Assembly (NCBI GenBank): GCA_964535305.1
Contig: CAZHTF010000004.1
Span: 43,837-107,836, forward strand
Length of the DNA: 64,000 nt
Reading direction: 5' to 3'
Origin: CAZHTF01 sp964535305
Lineage (GTDB): Bacteria > Planctomycetota > Phycisphaerae > UBA1845 > Fen-1342
In this document: positions 56,482-64,000 of the stretch, piece by piece
Position numbering within the stretch: the stretch's first letter is position 1
Layout of the letters: the number at the start of each line of letters is the position of its first letter
Notes under the pieces: generated by a model
What the model saw: only the letters and a program-made list of their open reading frames with translations
Databases searched by the model: none
What the model was told of the DNA's origin: nothing
Made by a program: the position numbers and the translations under genes

Positions 56482-59208
56482 ATGATGCGTCTCGACGATG
56501 CGCGGATTCGCGCGGCGGAGGCGATTTTTCGAGCGGCGCTCGAGTTGCCGGCCGAGGGTCAGTCGGCCTTCGTGCACGAGCGTAGCGGCTCTGATCAGGA
56601 GCTGCGGGCGTTGGTCGAGCGGCTGCTGGCTTGCGACGCGCGCAGCGGCGCGTTGCTGGGAAACACGCTGCGGCTGCGGCCTGGCGAGCTCACGCCCGAC
56701 GCGCAAATCCCGCGGCGGATCGGCCCGTTCGACATCGTGCGCGAGATCGGCCGCGGTGGAATGGGCGTGGTGTTCGAAGCCCATCAGGCGCACCCGAATC
56801 GGCGTGTCGCCTTGAAGCTGCTGCGCTTCGTGTCGCCCAGCCCGCACCTGCTGCGCCGCTTCGACCTCGAGGCCGAAGCGCTCGGACAACTCAATCACCC
56901 GGGCATCGCGCACATCTACCAGGCCGGCTTCGAGGAGCTGCTTTCGCCCGCGGGGCAGCGCGTGCGGGTGCCGTACGTCGCGATGGAGCTGGTGCACGGC
57001 AAGCCGCTCTGCGAATTCGCGGACGAACGCGGGTTAGACGTACGAGCACGGGTCGAGCTGCTGGCGCGCATCTGCGACGCGGCCCAGCACGCCCACCAGA
57101 AAGGCGTGATCCACCGCGACCTGAAACCGGCGAACATCCTGGTCGCCGCGCCGCGCAACGCGTGCGAGAGCCCGGCGGCAAAAGACAACGCACACGGGTG
57201 GCCGAAGATCGTGGACTTCGGCGTGGCGCGCGTCTCGGACTTGCCGCAGGGGCAGACTGCGACTGCGACTCAGACCGGCGCGCTGCTTGGCACGGTGGCG
57301 TATATGAGCCCAGAGCAACTGGTCTCAAACTCCGCGGCGATTGACACGCGTACGGACGTCTACAGTCTGGGCGTGGTCGCATTCGAGCTGCTGACCGGCC
57401 GGCCGCCGTTCGACGTATCGCAGCTTCCGCTGGGGCAGGCGATCGAGCGCGTGCTGCATAGCGAGCCACCGCGTGCCAGCGCCCTGCGCCCGGAGCTGCG
57501 CGGCGATCTGGAGGTGATCGTGGCGAAGGCCATGGCCCGCGCGCCGCAGGAGCGCTACGCGTCGGCGGCCGAACTGTCCGCGGATCTGCGGCGCTGGCTG
57601 AGTGGCGAGGCGGTGCTGGCGCGGCCCGCGTCGACCTGGTACCTCCTGCGAAAAACGGTGGCGCGCCGCCCGCTTGAATCCGGCTTGCTGGCGACGATTC
57701 TCATGCTGCTCTGCGGCTCCGCCGCCGCGCTGGCCCTGCTCAATTGGCGCGTGGTGCACCACTGGCGTGAGGCGGAGGCCCAGGGCATTGCCGCGCGCGC
57801 CGCGCAAATCGCGGAGGCGCAGGCCCGTACCACGACCGAAGCGGTCAGCGGCTTCCTGCACGAGATGCTGGCCGCTGCCAGTCCGGCCGAACGCGGGCAG
57901 GATGCGTCGCTTCTGAGCGTGATGCGGGCCGCGATGCAGCGCCTGGATGCCGGAGCACTGCGCGACCAGCCCGCGGCGGAAGCTGCCGTCATGACGACAC
58001 TGGGCAGCACCTGGCAGGCACTGGGGCAACTGGAGCAGGCCGAGGCGCTCTTTGCCCAGGCCTTGGAGATCCGCCGACGGCTGCACGGCCCGGTCCACGC
58101 CGAGGTGGCGACGGCGCTGAATCACCTGGGCGAGGCACGCTTCTTGCGCGGCGACCTCGACGGTGCGGAGCAGTGCTTTAACCAGGCGCTTACGCGGCGG
58201 CTGGAGCTATTCGGCGAGATGCACGCGGGCGTTGCCGAGTGCCACAACAACCTTGCGTTGGTCGATCAGGAACGCGACCGCTTGGATTCCGCCGAGCAAC
58301 GCCTTCAAGAGGCGCTCCGCATCTGGCGCGGCACGCTCGGGCCCGAGCACGAGCTGCTCGAGTTATGCCTGCATAATCTGGGTTCGTTGATGACCGATCG
58401 CGGACGCTTCGATCCGGCTGTTCCGCTGCTGCGCGAGGTGTATCGGTTGCGCAGCAACCGCCACGGTCGCGAAGATCATCCCGCGGTGGTCCATACACGC
58501 AACAGCCTGGCCATCGCGCTGCAAGGCGCGGGCTACCCGGCCGAGTCCGTTCAGCTTCACCGCCTGAACCTGGAAATCAAACGCCGTACGCTGCCGAAGG
58601 GGCATCGGCAAACGCGCAGCTCAACCGTGAACCTCGGCGTCGTGTTGCGCGACATCTGTGAGTACGAAGAAGCGGCGCGGCTCCTGCGCGCCGAGCTCGG
58701 CGCGGCACGCCTGGATGACGTCGCCGTCGATCCCAGCCTGGCGGAACTCTTTGGCGGCCTGGGCGTGTTGCTGACCGACCTGGAGCAACCCGGCGAGGCG
58801 TTCCAGGTCCTGCAGCGCGTGGTCGAAGCGAACGCGACGCACTTCGGCGAGTTTCATCAGCGCGTCGCAAACACGCTCAACAATCTGGCGGAGGCCGCCG
58901 CACAGCTCGGCGACCTGGATATGGCGATGGCAATGATGGAGCGCGTGCTGGCAATTGACGCACACCTCAACGAAGCACGGCCCACTGTCAGCCGCGCGCT
59001 GCACAAGCACCATTACGCAACGATTCTCCTGCGGCGGAACGATCGGGCGCAGGCGGCCGGGCTGTTTCAGGACGCGCTCGAGATGCGCCGCGGGCTGCTG
59101 GGCGAGGCCCACCCGCTGACGCGCTCGAGCGCCGCGGCCCTGGCGCAGGTCCAGACGCTGCAGACTCTGGAGCGCGGCACGTCAAAGGAACGCGCGCGAG
59201 CTGATTGA
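56482..59208 (+). CDS. Membrane Ser/Thr protein kinase with C-terminal TPR region (second pair)
   Basis: A 908-residue kinase. It has a helical N-terminal part (1-75, with the AIFRAALELP...QSAFVHERSGSD pattern seen in kinases paired with Gob-type sigma factors), then the kinase domain at about 80-375: IGRGGMGVVFEA (89-100), Lys112, HRDLKPANILV (211-221), DFGVARV (245-251), MSPEQL. All catalytic residues are present. One membrane helix at about 400-420, then a coiled coil and TPRs of the Kinesin-light-chain type (NHLGEARFLRGDLDGAEQCFNQAL, NNLALVDQERDRLDSAEQRLQEAL, NNLAEAAAQLGDLDMAMAMMERVL). It likely senses a signal outside and signals to, or phosphorylates, the adjacent sigma factor. ATG 56482 or 56485. 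Confidence 0.9.
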   Translation: MMRLDDARIRAAEAIFRAALELPAEGQSAFVHERSGSDQELRALVERLLACDARSGALLGNTLRLRPGELTPDAQIPRRIGPFDIVREIGRGGMGVVFEAHQAHPNRRVALKLLRFVSPSPHLLRRFDLEAEALGQLNHPGIAHIYQAGFEELLSPAGQRVRVPYVAMELVHGKPLCEFADERGLDVRARVELLARICDAAQHAHQKGVIHRDLKPANILVAAPRNACESPAAKDNAHGWPKIVDFGVARVSDLPQGQTATATQTGALLGTVAYMSPEQLVSNSAAIDTRTDVYSLGVVAFELLTGRPPFDVSQLPLGQAIERVLHSEPPRASALRPELRGDLEVIVAKAMARAPQERYASAAELSADLRRWLSGEAVLARPASTWYLLRKTVARRPLESGLLATILMLLCGSAAALALLNWRVVHHWREAEAQGIAARAAQIAEAQARTTTEAVSGFLHEMLAAASPAERGQDASLLSVMRAAMQRLDAGALRDQPAAEAAVMTTLGSTWQALGQLEQAEALFAQALEIRRRLHGPVHAEVATALNHLGEARFLRGDLDGAEQCFNQALTRRLELFGEMHAGVAECHNNLALVDQERDRLDSAEQRLQEALRIWRGTLGPEHELLELCLHNLGSLMTDRGRFDPAVPLLREVYRLRSNRHGREDHPAVVHTRNSLAIALQGAGYPAESVQLHRLNLEIKRRTLPKGHRQTRSSTVNLGVVLRDICEYEEAARLLRAELGAARLDDVAVDPSLAELFGGLGVLLTDLEQPGEAFQVLQRVVEANATHFGEFHQRVANTLNNLAEAAAQLGDLDMAMAMMERVLAIDAHLNEARPTVSRALHKHHYATILLRRNDRAQAAGLFQDALEMRRGLLGEAHPLTRSSAAALAQVQTLQTLERGTSKERARAD

Positions 59209-59305
59209 CGCGACTTTTGTGACCTGTGCGGGCCGCGGCGTCTGGAACAAGCGGTAATGATTGTACGCGCGGCGCGCCTGGATGCGAGCGAATCGGGGGG
59301 GGGGG

Positions 59306-59315
59306 NNNNNNNNNN
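59306..59315. other. Assembly gap (10 N)
   Basis: Ten N directly after an 11-base G run, between the kinase and dnaK. The flanks may not be adjacent in the genome. Confidence 0.99.
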
Positions 59316-59478
59316 TGACGTTGATCGAACCCAGGTTGGGCGCATTGGCACCCAGCAAGAGCGATTGTCCGGCAATGGCCACGGTGTGCTGGACGCCTTC
59401 CAGGCCGGGAAACCTGTCCTTGTTAGTGGGATCGCCGCGCACCAGCCGAGGTTGAATGCAGACTGCACGCGACCGCAT
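59316..59478 (-). CDS. Possible partial CDS running into the gap
   Basis: Starting at ATG 59478, 9 nt after the dnaK stop, an open frame of about 54 codons runs to the gap. The translation includes GDPTNKDRFPGLEGVQHT and LLLGANAPNLGSINV, which look protein-like and are of normal composition, unlike the sequence beyond the gap. I do not recognise it and there is no good ribosome binding site. It may be the broken start of a gene or the end of a wrongly joined contig. Confidence 0.2.
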
Positions 59479-59486
59479 GGGTTTGG

Positions 59487-61418
59487 CTACTTTTTGACTT
59501 CGTACTCGGCATCGATCACGTCGTCGTCCTTGCTGGTGCTGCCGCCTCCGCTCGGCCCGGTACCGGGCGTCGTGCCAGCGCCATGCGGACCGACGCCTTC
59601 CGCGGCGGAACTCTTGGCGGCAGTCGCCTTGTACATGGCCTCGGCCAACTTGTGCGAACTGGTGTTCAGCGCCTCAATCGCCCGCTCCAGCGTCGCCAGG
59701 TCATCGGATTTCAGGGCATCGCGCAGACCATTCAAGGCACGCTCGATTTCGGCCCGTGTGCCGGCGTCGACCTTCTCGCCGTATTCCTTCAGGCTCTTCT
59801 CGGTCGTGTAGACCATCTGGTCGGCCTGGTTGCGCAGATCAATCAGCTTACGACGCTGCTGATCGTCGGACGCGTGCGCCTCGGCGTCCTTGACCATGCG
59901 CTTGATCTCGTCATCGCTCAGGCCGCTGGAAGCCTTGATCTCGATTTTCTGTTCCTTGCCCGTGCCCAGGTCTTTGGCGGAGACGTTCAGAATGCCGTTC
60001 GCGTCGATGTCGAACGTGACCTCGATCTGCGGCACGCCGCGCGGCGCCGACGGAATGCCCGAGAGCTGAAAGCGCCCGAGCGTGCGGTTGTCGTTGGCCA
60101 TCGGGCGCTCGCCTTGCAGCACGTGGATGTCCACCGCGGGTTGGTTGTCGGCCGCGGTTGAGAACACCTGCGTCTTGCTGGTCGGGATGGTGGTGTTGCG
60201 CTGAATCAGCACAGTCATCACGCTGCCCATGGTTTCGACGCCCAGCGACAGCGGCGTGACGTCGAGCAGGACGATGTCCGACTTGTCGCCGGTCAGCACC
60301 GCGCCCTGGACCGCCGCCCCGACCGCGACGACCTCGTCCGGATTGATGCTGCGGTTTGGCTCCTTGCCGAAGATGTCCTTGACGAGCTGCTGCACCTTGG
60401 GAATGCGCGTCGAGCCGCCGACCAGGCAGACCTCGTCGACGTCCTTGGGCGCCAGCTTCGCATCCTGCAGGGCCTTCATCACCGGCCCGCGGCAGCGCTC
60501 GATCAGCGAATCCACCATCGCCTCGAACTTGCTGCGCGTCAGCGTCAGTTGCAGGTGCTTGGGCCCGCTGGCGTCCGCCGTGATGTACGGCAGGTTGATC
60601 GTGGTCTCCATGCTACCGGAGAGCTCGCATTTGGCGCGTTCGCTGGCTTCGCGGAGCCGCTGCAGGGCCATCGGGTCCTTGCGCAGGTCGATGCCCTCTT
60701 TCTTGCGGAACTCTTCGGCGAGATGGTTGATGAGCACCTCGTCGAAGTCGTCGCCACCCAGGTGCGTGTCGCCGTTGGTGCTGAGCACCTCGAAGACGCC
60801 GTCGCCGACGTCAAGAATCGAGATATCGAACGTACCGCCGCCCAGATCGAAGACGGCGATCTTGCCGGTCTTCTTCTTGTCCAGGCCGTAGGCCAGCGCG
60901 GCGGCGGTGGGCTCGTTAATGATGCGCTCGACCTTCAGGCCGGCGATCTGCCCGGCTTCCTTGGTGGCCTGCCGCTGGGCGTCGTTGAAATACGCCGGCA
61001 CGGTGATTACGGCGCGCTCGACCGTCTCGCCTAGGTAGCGCTCGGCGGTGGCCTTCAGATCGCGCAGCACCATCGCGGATATTTCGGGCGGGGCCCATTC
61101 CTTCCCGCCGGCGCGGACCTTTACCAGCTCGGCGGCGCCTCCGACGATTTGATATGGCACCATCTTCTCTTCCTGGGCCACTTCGTTATGCCGACGGCCC
61201 ATGAAGCGCTTAATCGAGTAGACGGTGTTCGTGGGGTTGGTGACCTGCTGATTGCGGGCGCGCTGCCCGACCAGCCGCTCACCCTTGTCCGTGAAGCCAA
61301 CGACCGACGGCGTCAGCCGCGAGCCCGAATCGTTAACCAGCACCTTCGGCTGCCCAGACTCCATGATCGCGACCACGGAGTTGGTGGTGCCCAGATCGAT
61401 GCCGATGATCTTTGACAT
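59487..61418 (-). CDS. dnaK: DnaK (Hsp70) chaperone
   Basis: The 643-residue Hsp70. The ATPase domain starts SKIIGIDLGTTNSVVAIM and has the ISAMVLRDLKATAERYLG, INEPTAAALAYGLD, FDLGGGTFDISILDV and LVGGSTRIPKVQQLV blocks; the substrate-binding domain has LLDVTPLSLGVETMG and DIDANGILNVSAKD. The C-terminus is Gly/Ser-rich and ends DDDVIDAEYEVKK, a close variant of the usual EEVK end. Length is normal (E. coli 638). GGAG stands 10 nt before ATG 61418. No grpE, dnaJ or CIRCE repeat is next to it. The 266 nt upstream contain no other gene. Confidence 0.97.
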   Translation of the reverse strand: MSKIIGIDLGTTNSVVAIMESGQPKVLVNDSGSRLTPSVVGFTDKGERLVGQRARNQQVTNPTNTVYSIKRFMGRRHNEVAQEEKMVPYQIVGGAAELVKVRAGGKEWAPPEISAMVLRDLKATAERYLGETVERAVITVPAYFNDAQRQATKEAGQIAGLKVERIINEPTAAALAYGLDKKKTGKIAVFDLGGGTFDISILDVGDGVFEVLSTNGDTHLGGDDFDEVLINHLAEEFRKKEGIDLRKDPMALQRLREASERAKCELSGSMETTINLPYITADASGPKHLQLTLTRSKFEAMVDSLIERCRGPVMKALQDAKLAPKDVDEVCLVGGSTRIPKVQQLVKDIFGKEPNRSINPDEVVAVGAAVQGAVLTGDKSDIVLLDVTPLSLGVETMGSVMTVLIQRNTTIPTSKTQVFSTAADNQPAVDIHVLQGERPMANDNRTLGRFQLSGIPSAPRGVPQIEVTFDIDANGILNVSAKDLGTGKEQKIEIKASSGLSDDEIKRMVKDAEAHASDDQQRRKLIDLRNQADQMVYTTEKSLKEYGEKVDAGTRAEIERALNGLRDALKSDDLATLERAIEALNTSSHKLAEAMYKATAAKSSAAEGVGPHGAGTTPGTGPSGGGSTSKDDDVIDAEYEVKK

Positions 61419-61684
61419 AGCGGTCTTTCTCCAACGGGCGCGGCGGGCGCGCCGCACTCGGCGCAGACCGCAGCCCAACTTCGAGTGGCAAGCGCGGTAC
61501 CAGCGCGGCCGCGCGGCCGACCTCGCTGTAACTCTATTTTTGGCTGAAGGTTATCGCTCGACGATCTTGTCGCGCGCCCGGTTGCATATCTGCCAATCTG
61601 ACATTCTCGGCCGGGTTGGCACCCATCGCCCGGCACGCCGTGCTTGCGCTCACCCACACGCAGTCGCGCCGCGGCCCACGCGGG

Positions 61685-62473
61685 TCAATCCGCCTCAACC
61701 CGATTCAGTAGCGTGCCGATGCCGTCGATCTCGATCTCGATTTGGTCGCCTGGCTTGAGGAAGACTGGCGGCGTGCGGGCCATGCCGACGCCCTCGGGCG
61801 TGCCGGTCAGGATCAGCGTGCCGGGAAGCAGTGTGAACTGGGCCGACAGATAGCTGATTAGCGCCTGGCACGAGTGGATCATGTCACGCGTGTTTGCGTC
61901 CTGCATCGTCTGACCATTCAGTCGGCTGCGGATCGGCAGCGCATCGGGCTTCAGCTCGTCGGCGGTGACGATCCACGGCCCGAGCGGGCAGAACGTGTCA
62001 AAGCCCTTGGCTCTCGTCCACTGCTTGTCATTCTTCTGACAATCGCGGGCGGAAACGTCGTTAGCACACGTGTAGCCGAGCACGTAATCCAGCGCGGTCT
62101 GCTCGCGGACCCGCCGCGCGCTGCGCCCGATCACGATCGCCAGCTCAGCTTCGAAGTCGATCTCCTGCGAGGCCGCCATCGGCAGGCGAATGACGCCTTG
62201 GTGCGCGTTCAGCGCCGTCGTGGGCTTGCCGAAGATCATCGGCTTCTCGGGCACGGCCGAGCCGGTCTCGGCGGCGTGTGCGCGGTAGTTCCGGCCGATG
62301 GCGAAGATATTGGGCGGTGTGATGGGCGGCAGCCAGCGCGCGATTCGCAGCGGCTCGCCGCCGAACTCGCGGCGCTCGAACAGGTCGCCGATCAGCGGCT
62401 GCGCGGTTTGATCGTCGATCATTTTTCCGGTGAACTGCCTTCCGTCGGCGGTTTCGAAGCGCGCGATCCGCAT
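61685..62473 (-). CDS. Fumarylacetoacetate hydrolase family protein
   Basis: A 262-residue FAH-fold protein, the family of fumarylpyruvate/acylpyruvate hydrolases and 2-hydroxyhepta-2,4-diene-1,7-dioate isomerases that bind one divalent metal. It has IFAIGRNYRAHAAETG, KPTTALNAHQGVIRLP, the metal ligands Glu and Glu in EIDFEAELAIVIGR and Asp in GYTCANDVSARDCQ, and GTPEGVGMARTPPVFLKPGD at the end. The substrate is not determined. GAGGAA stands 7 nt before ATG 62473; the longer ATG at 62506 lacks one. It is 69 nt from the zinc-ribbon gene on the same strand. Confidence 0.9.
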   Translation of the reverse strand: MRIARFETADGRQFTGKMIDDQTAQPLIGDLFERREFGGEPLRIARWLPPITPPNIFAIGRNYRAHAAETGSAVPEKPMIFGKPTTALNAHQGVIRLPMAASQEIDFEAELAIVIGRSARRVREQTALDYVLGYTCANDVSARDCQKNDKQWTRAKGFDTFCPLGPWIVTADELKPDALPIRSRLNGQTMQDANTRDMIHSCQALISYLSAQFTLLPGTLILTGTPEGVGMARTPPVFLKPGDQIEIEIDGIGTLLNRVEAD

Positions 62474-62542
62474 CTGGCATTCCTCAGGAGCTGGACTGAA
62501 ACGCACCGGCCAAACCGGCGCGACAGCACGACGCCGCGGCGT

Positions 62543-63028
62543 TCAATAGAAGATCGTGATGAACAGGTGCTGCTCCGAGTGCTTGCCCTCCACCACGCCG
62601 ATGCAGGTGGTGGCGAACTTGATCTGCACGTCTTCATGCGTGTCGACAAACTCGTTGATTTGCTGATTCATGTGGTTGATCGACGTGTCATTCAGCCGGC
62701 AATGAAACGTGCGGCAGCGCGTGGCGTGGTCATTGTTCAACAACTGCCGCTTCAATTGCTCTTCATGGGTCGAGCCGGCGCGATCAAACGTGATCCCGCC
62801 GCCGCCGTACACGCGCTTACTGACCGGTAGGGCATCGCCCGCGGCGGATGTGGCCGTTTCTTGCGCCGCGAGCGTCACGCCCATGGCGCTGCCGCCGCGC
62901 TTCTCGGTCAGGCAGTGGGGGCAGAGCAGTTTTCCCGACCACAGTTCGGCGGTGTGCCGCTGGAGCATCTCGGGGTAGATGCTCGCGCCGCATTCCTGGC
63001 AGGCTTGGAGTTGGGGTTCGCTCGCCAT
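62543..63028 (-). CDS. Zinc-ribbon protein, function unknown
   Basis: A 161-residue protein. The N-terminus holds a zinc ribbon: CQECGASIYPEMLQRH and LLCPHCLTEKRG (about 10-43). A low-complexity linker follows, then a domain of about 85 residues: ITFDRAGSTHEEQLKRQLLNNDHATRCRTFHCRLNDTS and IGVVEGKHSEQHLFITIFY. I have no function; from memory such two-part proteins occur in other planctomycetes. AAGGAG stands 6-7 nt before ATG 63028; the ORF extends upstream but lacks other start signals. It is divergent from the DHH gene. Confidence 0.7.
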   Translation of the reverse strand: MASEPQLQACQECGASIYPEMLQRHTAELWSGKLLCPHCLTEKRGGSAMGVTLAAQETATSAAGDALPVSKRVYGGGGITFDRAGSTHEEQLKRQLLNNDHATRCRTFHCRLNDTSINHMNQQINEFVDTHEDVQIKFATTCIGVVEGKHSEQHLFITIFY

Positions 63029-63238
63029 CGCTGGCTCCTTGATCCGTTGCTCGACGTTACGTGCCGGCCGATGCGCCTGGGCGGAGAATCCACCCATGAT
63101 TTGCAGCGTTTGCGGATCATACCGCGCGCCGCGCGGCGCGGCACGACCAGTCGTGACCCTGGAAAATCGCGGGGCAGCGGATGGTAGGGCGTCCGGCGGC
63201 GGATGCGCGTTCGGGTCGATGCGGTCAGCGATGTCCGC

Positions 63239-63244
63239 TACACT
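63239..63244 (+). promoter_or_regulatory. TACACT box 7 nt before the nrnA-type start
   Basis: TACACT, then exactly 7 nt, then ATG 63252. No ribosome binding site in between. It is a fourth example of the geometry seen at 3468, 18955 and 20301. Confidence 0.45.
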
Positions 63245-63251
63245 GTGGACC

Positions 63252-64000
63252 ATGCGTTCTCACCCGCCAATGGAAACGATTGCGGCGTCGATTGCGCCGC
63301 CGGACGTGCTGGCCGCAATTCGCGCTGCGCGCGACATTGCGTTGATTGGTCATGTCACACCGGATGCGGACTGCCTGGGTTCGATGGGAGCGCTGGCGCT
63401 GGCGCTGCCCGAGCTGGGCGCGCGGCCCCGGCCCTCGCTGCCGCACGGGACCGTCTCGCGCAAGCTTGAATTCCTGGTGGAGATGGCCGGCATGCGCCCG
63501 GCGACCGCCGCGGAGCTGGGTGGCTGCGAGCTGGCGCTGGTGGTCGATACGGCCAAGGATCGGCGCGTCAATCTGGATGGCAAGCTCGAGTCGCTGCCGG
63601 GCGCGGCGGTATTGAACGTGGATCACCACGCGACGAACACGGGCTTCGGAAAGTGGAATTGGGTCGTGCCGCACGCGTCGAGCAGCGCGGAGCTGGTGTT
63701 TGAGCTACTGAGCGGGCTGGGCTGCCAGATCACGCCGACGGTCGCGACGCTGTTGTACGCCGGTCTTCATTCCGATACGCAGGGGTTTTCTTTGGGCGGG
63801 ACGACGCCGCGCAGTCTGCAGGTGGGCTTTGAGCTGGCAGCGCGTGGGGCGCGGGTGCGCGAGGTTTGCGAGAAGCTGCACCGCAGCCACAGCCGCAGCG
63901 AGTTTGATCTGCTCAAGACGGTGTACGCCAATACGCGCGTTTCGCCGGACGGGCGGCTGGCGTGGAGCACGATCTCGTATGACGAGGTGCTGCGCAGTGG
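63252..64000 (+). CDS. nrnA: DHH/DHHA1 phosphoesterase, NrnA type (cut by window end)
   Basis: NrnA-type enzymes degrade oligoribonucleotides of 2-5 nt and the phosphonucleotide pAp. The visible 249 residues hold the DHH domain: the first metal motif GHVTPDADCLGSMGAL (near residue 33), VVDTAKDRRV, the name-giving NVDHHATNTGFG, and TLLYAGLHSDTQGFSLGGTTPRSLQ. The DHHA1 half lies beyond the window. The ATG at 63252 follows a TACACT box by 7 nt; the next in-frame ATG is 63270. A recJ-like or cyclic-dinucleotide enzyme is less likely given the small size of the first domain. Confidence 0.87.
   Translation, partial: MRSHPPMETIAASIAPPDVLAAIRAARDIALIGHVTPDADCLGSMGALALALPELGARPRPSLPHGTVSRKLEFLVEMAGMRPATAAELGGCELALVVDTAKDRRVNLDGKLESLPGAAVLNVDHHATNTGFGKWNWVVPHASSSAELVFELLSGLGCQITPTVATLLYAGLHSDTQGFSLGGTTPRSLQVGFELAARGARVREVCEKLHRSHSRSEFDLLKTVYANTRVSPDGRLAWSTISYDEVLRS

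Noticed and set aside
61419..61684. Possible CIRCE operator upstream of dnaK (GCACTC and GAGTG words are present).
   Set aside because: The two words are separated by over 20 nt and do not form the TTAGCACTC-N9-GAGTGCTAA element; HrcA control is not supported.
1..64000. CRISPR array, insertion sequence, integrase or att site.
   Set aside because: No short direct-repeat array, transposase or recombinase motif was found on reading either strand; the single tRNA has no flanking duplication or integrase.

Overview
The window is GC-rich, densely coded bacterial chromosome with no phage, insertion sequence or CRISPR array that I can recognise. The gene set points to a Planctomycetota (or close PVC) bacterium. 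It has two modules pairing an ECF sigma factor with a Ser/Thr kinase carrying a TPR tail, a DUF4416 protein, a planctomycete-style GlmU-like sugar nucleotidyltransferase, UVR-motif and zinc-ribbon proteins of planctomycete type, and very large secreted fibre-like proteins. This assignment rests on family recognition only. Three 10-base N gaps (3404, 11961, 59306) mark scaffold joins; two of them abut G/C homopolymers. Several genes are led by a TAnnnT -10-like box.

Layout. 1-2630: [NiFe]-hydrogenase maturation (hypE and hypD leftward, hypA rightward). 2814-5520: AhpD-like protein, dGTPase-like HD phosphohydrolase and a TauE/SafE exporter. 5597-8991: MFS exporter and priA, leftward. 9163-14001: LolA-like protein, comEC and an MFS nucleoside-type transporter. 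14068-18947: a leftward, partly translationally coupled glycan locus (DUF4416, WecA/MraY-type transferase, O-antigen-ligase-like protein with TPR tail, GT2). 18994-20979: GlmU-like protein and pcm. 21588-25491: a methionine-pathway operon (sigma70-like promoter, SAM-I riboswitch, short uORF, hom, an ACT-less aspartokinase, a cystathionine gamma-synthase-type enzyme). 25562-26708: prfB with its programmed +1 frameshift. 26848-26920: an odd tRNA. 27023-32447: ygfZ, cinA, a TPR protein, moxR and ogt. 32474-35924: first sigma/kinase module. 36013-43102: proS, an AbgT transporter and a three-gene proton-translocating transhydrogenase (pntAA-pntAB-pntB). 43454-49739: UVR-motif protein, zinc-ribbon membrane protein, a domain-swapped HldE-like enzyme coupled to a GT2 fusion, and a lipoprotein. 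49758-49940: a compact inverted-repeat element. 49950-55678: a secreted zincin and two paralogous fibre-like proteins. 55828-59208: second sigma/kinase module. 59487-64000: dnaK, an FAH-family enzyme, a zinc-ribbon protein and an NrnA-type DHH phosphoesterase cut by the window end.

How parts work together. The riboswitch would lower flux from aspartate to homoserine and cystathionine when SAM is high, which fits an aspartokinase that has no ACT feedback domain of its own. The 14-18 kb and 45-49 kb loci both look like cell-surface polysaccharide synthesis. The 50-59 kb block puts secreted fibres and a protease beside a membrane-kinase/sigma pair that could control surface proteins, though that link is only positional.

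Most unusual items: a class-I-shaped tRNA with a UAA anticodon; four genes with a TAnnnT box exactly 7 nt before the ATG (candidate leaderless mRNAs); the HldE-like protein with reversed domains and an altered kinase catalytic motif; the riboswitch/uORF arrangement; the 183-bp inverted-repeat element; and the paralogous fibre cluster.
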